Source: Diphasiastrum complanatum (Eukaryota; Streptophyta; Lycopodiopsida; Lycopodiales; Lycopodiaceae). From it: DNA of 64,000 nt. The notes under the pieces were generated by a model that was not told the origin of the DNA, did no database searches, and saw nothing but the letters and a program-made list of their open reading frames with translations. The translations under genes were made by a program, and so were the position numbers. The stretch is taken from positions 13,268,697-13,332,696 of the forward strand of contig CM055111.1 in assembly GCA_029204225.1 (NCBI GenBank), given 5' to 3'. Below are positions 57,685 through 64,000 of the stretch, piece by piece. Position 1 is the first letter of the stretch; the number at the start of each line of letters is the position of its first letter.

Positions 57685-59114
57685 GATTGTTTATCTGTGT
57701 GAAGAGAGGCTGCTTGTGAATGAACCATAGGCTTCGATCCAGGGAATTGCAGTGTCCAGCAAAGTGCAGTAGAGAGAATATGGTCTCTGTTTGACTCCGC
57801 ATACATTCCACTGCTTGATATCCTCGCTAAAAGGACTTCCCTGCCTGCCTATGTTGAAAATCTTTGATGACTAGACTATCAACCTGTCTGATGTAAGCCA
57901 GAATGATATGTGGATGAACTGCTTGTACCCATGTAAAGAGGAAAAAGAGACTCAAATGAGAGAATAAGCGAAGTAGCAAGTCATGAAGAGAAAGATTAAT
58001 GCCTCTAATGCTGATGTTTCACTGATGTGATCAGTAATACAAAGAGAGAAAATCATGGCTTAGTTTAGCCCTTGTGATCCTCTTGGGTTGTTCATGATAG
58101 ATGACGAAGAGGACTACTGATGCTCCTTCTAATTTTATAAATTTGGTTACGTTGATGATTTTGTAAGTGAATGTGCTTATAAGAAAATAGTGAAAAACTA
58201 ACTGATCATGACTTGACACATCTGACTGATCATGACTGATGCAGGTAGTAGAAATATACTTGCTCGTCCCAATCAATTACCTTTTTCAAATTATTGAAGC
58301 TCCGAGAGCACTCTGAACATTAAATTATTAAGTGTGATGACCTGTGGTCGGCCGGCCCTTTCATGTTACCATTTCCGTTCAGGAATTGCATGCATCGTAG
58401 GCATCTAACGGATATTCACATTTGTATACACTGTAGAGCGATGTCCATGTTACGTATAGTATATAACCTGAAAGTACGATGAATGGCCGCAGCTATTTAT
58501 TTTCGGCAAGCCATTAAGTTTTCTGACTTCTCTCTCATTTAGTTTTTAAGCACAACCGGTATTTGCAGTCACAATGCTTAATCTTCACATACTCAAAGCG
58601 GTTTGAATAGATTTAAAACAATGCAAACCATATCAGATACTATAGATTCAGCATCAAGGCAGCGAGGAATCTGTACAAACATATCAATGGAAAAACTCGC
58701 TTGTTTTTTAGTTCAAAAACATGGTCGCAAGAATACACTGCCCCTCCCAAAGAAGGGTCTGCTGCCTACAGTGGACGATGGCAACATGCGAATGCAGCTA
58801 TCTACAGAAGCAGCTATTGTAACAACAGATGCTCTATGCAGAAGCAGAATACTGATGCATCTACTGTTGGGTGCTACGTTTTTCTAGCTACAGTACCGCA
58901 AGTAGATGGTGTTTCATATAAGGACTTAACTACGTTCTGTTCAAGGTCGCAATACATCAAGGTCTTGAAAAGATTGAACAAAGAAGCACCTCTAAATGGT
59001 GGCATTGTGATTCTGAAGCCGCTATTTTGATGGTGTGATGCGCGAGAGAGAGAGATAGATACATGTGCAGATTTCCAGCAACGTGAAGATTTCTAGCGGC
59101 CTCCAATCCAACAT
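57685..59114. other. No gene recognised
   Basis: Open frames at 58603-59030 (plus) and 58031-58276 (minus) show no family motif. A ga-rich run (gagagagagagatagataga-like) occurs at about 59044-59060. Confidence 0.4.
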
Positions 59115-62100
59115 ACTCTATCAATTCCATACTTTGAATGCTTTCAATTCGTTCTATAAGACCTACGTAATGAATAATCTAAAAACAATAAGTTTGTGTC
59201 ATATAATCAACTGACTAATGTGAATTCCACCCTACAATGATTTGTAAAAACTGAGTATCCTATGCTCATCTCTTTGTGCAAATCACCATCCACCAATTCT
59301 ACATCAACTCTACAATGTGTTTTGTAAGTTGTGAGAAACCACAAGCAGACAAAGCTAGCCTCGAACACCCAATGCATTCTCTTATAGAAAGTGTCCCTCC
59401 TAGACTAGTGTGTGTGAGTTTGCATGGGGGGTTGCAGTCCTAACTCATTAGAGGAGTTTTGAGCTCCAAAAAGACCCTTTAAAAATTTGTGCTAGATGTC
59501 TTTTATATTATTAAAATATTATAACACTAATACTTTTGACTTGCCATAACTTCTTAATGATAGCTTAGAAGTATGTCGTCTAACATATCATTGGAAAGCC
59601 CTTGTTGAGCACTTTCCAATGCACTAAACTCCGCTAAATGTGGACTTACCACTAAAAAGTTATGCCATTTTTAGTGTGGAATCAAAATGTGGACTCAAAA
59701 ACTTACGTTACGTAGATTTCAAATTTGAGTGTTTTGATTGGTCCATGTGTATGAAAAATTTGAGAAAAAATATAAAAAGAATCTTTACAAAGGGTCTTTC
59801 CTCTAATGATCACCTATTGTCCATGCTACATGCATATATTTACTATTGTGTGGAGAGTCCCATTTAATTGCTATTGAACTGTTTGACCCTCATATTGTCA
59901 GGCATATGACTTGTGGGACAAAGATGGCCTTCATACCTATGGCCAAGTATGCATGCATGTGAATCTCTCACACGCGTTAGAGGAGTTTCCAATATCAAAA
60001 AGACCCTTTATGGAATGCCATGTAGGATAAAGAAAAATATAAAAAAAAAACAATATTGTTTATTTGCTTGTCCCCACCACTCAAGAGACCTCCCCAACTC
60101 CCAATGATCGAACCATAGTGTCTACAGTCACAGTTAAGATCTAATGTTTGGTGGACTAATGTATTTTGATGTAAAATATACAGATGAATTCATACTAGAG
60201 CATACCATTCTCTATCACTTGTGCATACCTTTTTCAAGCTTTGTTCGATGCTTCATTGTCACAAGCAAATTTTCTCTGGCACTTGCCTTCCTTTTAGGAC
60301 GAAGTTCCTCCCACTCCCTTAGGCTTCCAATCTATATTCAACACAAATGTCAACTCAAACTTGTTCTATCAAGTTCTTTGTGCCATACTCAATTCCTCCT
60401 TCGATCGACTAAATGCCCCCTCACATTCAATTGGCCCCACAGATTCCTTGTGGAAAAATTTGAGTAACACTGACTTTGCAATGATGGAAACTTGTGGATA
60501 AAGGCCCTATAGCATTTGCCTGTGCAAAGAATCTCCATGTTGGTAGTGTCGTCTTTTGATGTCTAGATATCCCTACAGCTTGTACATTCATTACGTCAAA
60601 TGAAACCCCATGCACGTTTTCCAAAAATCCAAAAATATGTGGCAAAGCTTAATTTATCATAAAAGCTTATGATTGAGCTTCAAACTTATTCTTAATAATA
60701 ATCTAGAATCAAGTCTTTGGTTTTTAAATGAGGCTTTTGATCTTGCTTGTGTACATTGATATCAACAATAAAAGTTGTATAAACCTCCTTTAAAACACTT
60801 TTTAACAATCTACATAGGATAAGTTGGAAGGTCATGGTGACAATTTTCATACTTGTATCAATTTGAACCTACTACAAATTGACTTGATACTTATTCTCCC
60901 TCTTAAGAATTAACTCCCTCTTTAGGGCACGTCTTCTTTCTAATGGCTTATGCAAGATCAATGACACACATCATAATCGATATAGTAAATGGAGTCCATC
61001 TTGCATAATTCATCATCACTTTATATAATTTATCTATTTTGAAAATAGCAAGTAAAGCTGAAGAGGGAGTGTGAAAATTTGTCAACATTGTACTTGACTA
61101 TTCTGGGGCCAAATGGAGGCAGAGATTATGTTGTGTGGTTGGTGTATGTGTATATTTTGGTTAGTGTTTTTTATCAAACTAGCGACTAGTGAATGAACTA
61201 TTTAACATGGAAGCAATTTGTGTTTAGTGCAATCATTCTCTAGCTAGGTCTAACATTTTGGATATATTTGGATCTGAAATTTTCACATGGTATTAGAGCT
61301 GATTTGTGGCCAAAAATAGTAACTACTTACCCTTAGGCAAACCATCGTATTCAAAAAAATAATGTCCAAATGGAATGTTAAAGGCACATTACCTCTATCT
61401 CATCAACTAGTGTTGACTTCTTTCTGCCTCTCTTACCATCCAAACGAGCCACTTTTCCACTGTCATGGGCATCGCCAACATTTGTAGTTATTTCTCCATT
61501 TTCCATAAGTGATTGGAATGTTTGTGTGCTAAGCTCAACATCCTCTATCAATTCCATACTCTGAATGCTTTCAATTCATTCTATAAGACCTATGTCATGA
61601 ATAATCTAAAAACAATAAGTTTGTGTCATATAGTCAACTGGCTAATGTGAGTTCCACCCTAAAATGATTTGTAAAAACTGAATATCATATGCTCATCTCT
61701 TTGGGCAAGGCACCATCCACCAATTCTACATCAACTATTAGAATGTGTTTTGTATGTTGTGAGAAACCACAAGAAGACAAAGCTAGTCTCAAACACCTGC
61801 ATTCTCTTATAAAAAGTGTCCCTGCTAGACTAGTGTGTGTGAGTTTGCATGGGGGTTTGCAGTCCTAACTATCACCTATTGTCCATGCTACACGCATATA
61901 TTTACTACTGTGTGGAGAGTCCCATTTAATTGCTATTGAACTGTTTGACCCTCATATTGTCAAGCATATGACTTGTGGGACAACGCTGGCCTTTATACGT
62001 ATGGCCAAGTTTGCATGCATGTGAATCTCTCACACTCATTAGAGGAGTTCTCAATATCAAAAAGACCCTTTAAGGAATGCCATGTAGGATAAAGAAAAAT

Positions 62101-63121
62101 ATCAAAATAAAAAAAACAATATTGTTTAGTTGCTTGCCCCCACCACTCAAGAGGCCTCCCCAACTCCCAATGATCTAACCATAGTGTCTACAGTCACAGT
62201 TAACATCTAACGTTTGGTGGATTAATGTATTTTGATGTAAATTCATACTAGAGCATACCATTCTCTATCACTTGTCCATACCTTTTTCAAGCTTTGTTCG
62301 ATGTTTCATTTTCACAAGCAAATCTTCTTTGGCACTTGCCTTCGTTTTAGGACAAAGTTCCTCCCACTCTCTTCGGCTTCCAATCTATATTCAACACAAA
62401 TGTCAACTCAAACTTGTTCTATCAAATTCTTTGTGCCATACTCAGTTCCTCCTTCGATCGACTAAATGCCCCCTCACATTCAAATGGCCCCACAGATTCC
62501 TTGTGGAAAAATTTGAGTAACACTGACTTTGCAATGATGGAAATTTGTGGATAAAGGCCCTATAGCATTTGCCTATGCAAGGAATCTCCATGTTGGTAGT
62601 GTCATCTTTTGATGTCTAGATATCCCTACAGCTTGTACATTCATTACGTCAAATGAAACCCCATGCACGTTTTCCAAAAATCCAAAAATATGTGGCAAGG
62701 TTTAATTTATCATAAAAATTTATGATTCAACTTCAAACTTATTCTAAATAATGTTTTAGAATCAAGTCTTTGGTTTTTATATGAGACTTTTGGTCTTGCT
62801 TGTGTACATTGATATCAACAATAAAAGTTGTGTCAACCTCCTTTAAAACACTTTATAACAATCTACATAGGATAAGTTGGAAGGTAATGGTGGCAATTTT
62901 CAAGCCAAAGGGTGTTATATTATATTCAAATACATCCCTTTGAGTGATATTTTGCTTCCTTTTTGGCATATTTATAATGAAGTTTAGCTTTACAAAATCC
63001 ACTTTGTGGAAATAATATTGTCAACTACTTGGATTATCCAAATCATTCACTACCATTAGTTATACTATTAGAATTAAGACGCTTTTCTTTCCAGCCACTC
63101 TGTTGACAGGTCAAAGAACAT
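59115..63121 (-). repeat. Duplicated 3'-flank module, copy M3 (inverted)
   Basis: Reverse complement of about 16455-20460. It contains the MITE-like element (59448-59815), gypsy relics B and A on the minus strand, and the 218-bp LTR on the plus strand. It lacks the YSL-proximal 590 bases. Frames such as 60144-60467 and 62272-62520 are antisense to the relics. Confidence 0.92.
61057..61300 (+). mobile_element. PPT-LTR-PBS junction, best-preserved copy
   Basis: Polypurine tract gctgaagagggag (61057-61069), LTR 61070-61287 with perfect 11-base inverted ends TGTGAAAATTT / AAATTTTCACA, then primer-binding-like tggtattagagct (61288-61300). Confidence 0.78.
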
Positions 63122-64000
63122 TCAAATTGAAAATTTACGATTGCTAATGGATGTGGAATTGGCTAAGAAGAAGGCCGAGAATAAGAAGGGAAAGCGACAA
63201 AGTTGCAAGGATATTTAAACTCTTTCAAAAGGAGGTTATTGAAATAGAAGGATTCGTGCATTCAAGTAAGCATATTTTGATTTATGTAACTTGATCAATG
63301 ACATATGGATTTATTTCAACTACGATGATATTTTGCTAACTATCTGCTTTTTTGTAGATCTGCATTAGTAGCATAAGATAGGTATGCATAAGATCATTGG
63401 TACCCCATTACATATTGAGGAGGTGTATGAAACTGATGGAAGATCAATATCTTATAATTCATCAAACAACTTATTTGTTGATCTAGATTACTTGCTAAGA
63501 AACATCGTCATATTCTATGATATAACCTTTGAAAAGGTGAATGGCAAAATAATCATAGTACTTAAGTTAGATGGGTGAGAAATTGTGAAAGGGCACAAGA
63601 TGGAGAGGGTTAGTATAACTCTCATGAATGGTGCATTATCACAAATAGTGGACCAAGGAGATTTCAGATTTAGTGTCTAGTCCAATAATGATATATGATT
63701 TCAGATTTAGTGTCTAGTCCAATAATGATACATTAGATTCAATGGATAGTACTAATTCATATTAAACTAAGTTTGATTAATTCTTTGGAAAGGTACTGAA
63801 GGAGGACCATGATATATTATCATGGATGTTCTCTAGGACATCTTACCCTAGGATCCTCAAGGACCATATGGTTGGAGGATTTCTCAATGTTCTAGGAGCT
63901 GAAGACTTCAATGTTGAATGTCACTTAGCAGGTGATTTGAAAACATCGAAATGCATGTATAATGTCTCGCACAGTGCTACATCTAAACACCCTTGTTTGT
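63122..64000. other. No gene recognised; 37-bp tandem duplication inside
   Basis: A 64-codon frame (63384-63578) and a longer one running off the end near 63790-64000 have no recognised motif. At 63660-63733 a 37-base unit (gatttcagatttagtgtcta and following) is repeated twice in tandem. Confidence 0.45.

Noticed and set aside
58603-59030. Overlapping 94- and 109-codon frames
   Set aside because: No motif, overlapping frames, no splice support.

Overview
The window looks like retrotransposon-rich nuclear DNA of a vascular plant. The evidence is GT-AG introns, fragments of a Yellow Stripe-Like (YSL) metal-nicotianamine transporter, a plant-type SIN3-like co-repressor C-terminus, a small RING-H2 gene, and dense layers of Copia and Ty3/gypsy elements in several states of decay. 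A large-genome lineage (gymnosperm or fern) is plausible, but the sequence does not fix the species. I saw no rRNA, tRNA, CRISPR or bacterial-type operon.

Layout. 1-9.9 kb: mostly unrecognised AT-rich DNA holding one intact two-exon RING-H2 gene (2243-2740), a 318-bp tandem duplication, a degenerate tandem-repeat field (5.4-6.6 kb) and a perfect 18-bp-arm hairpin (7173-7214). 9.9-14.8 kb: a Copia element with an intact 481-codon gag-protease frame but no recognisable RT. 15.2-15.9 kb: the last exon of a YSL gene, frameshifted. 15.9-20.5 kb: a module (M1) of two Ty3/gypsy relics, a PPT-LTR-PBS junction and a MITE-like element. 20.7-25.6 kb: left arm of a large inverted duplication carrying YSL exons 1-2 on the minus strand. 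25.5-29.6 kb: a gag-less Ty3/gypsy element bounded by the target duplication ATCAC. 29.6-31.4 kb: gypsy relics and another YSL scrap. 31.6-35.9 kb: a rearranged Copia. 35.9-38.7 kb: a gypsy relic joined to a diverged second copy of the RING locus. 39.1-41.3 kb: SIN3-like exons on both strands. 41.4-47.1 kb: right arm of the inverted duplication, with a gypsy 3' LTR, YSL exons 1-2 on the plus strand and a satellite array. 49.4-56.4 kb: a third, collapsed copy of the same locus, including the unoccupied gypsy insertion site and module copy M2. 56.4-57.7 kb: a small non-autonomous LTR element. 59.1-63.1 kb: inverted module copy M3. 63.1-64 kb: unrecognised.

Reading it together: an ancestral YSL locus (5' exons, microsatellite-bearing intron, last exon, 3' flank full of gypsy debris) appears in several overlapping partial copies and in both orientations. 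The gypsy element in the arms is absent from the third copy, which dates it before the inverted duplication and after the split from the third copy. No YSL copy here is complete. The two near-identical 5' halves face away from each other across about 16 kb, a geometry that could give double-stranded RNA. The gene most likely to work is the RING-H2 gene. The SIN3-like C-terminus is open across four exons but lacks its 5' part here. All family calls are by eye from motifs; no database search was run.
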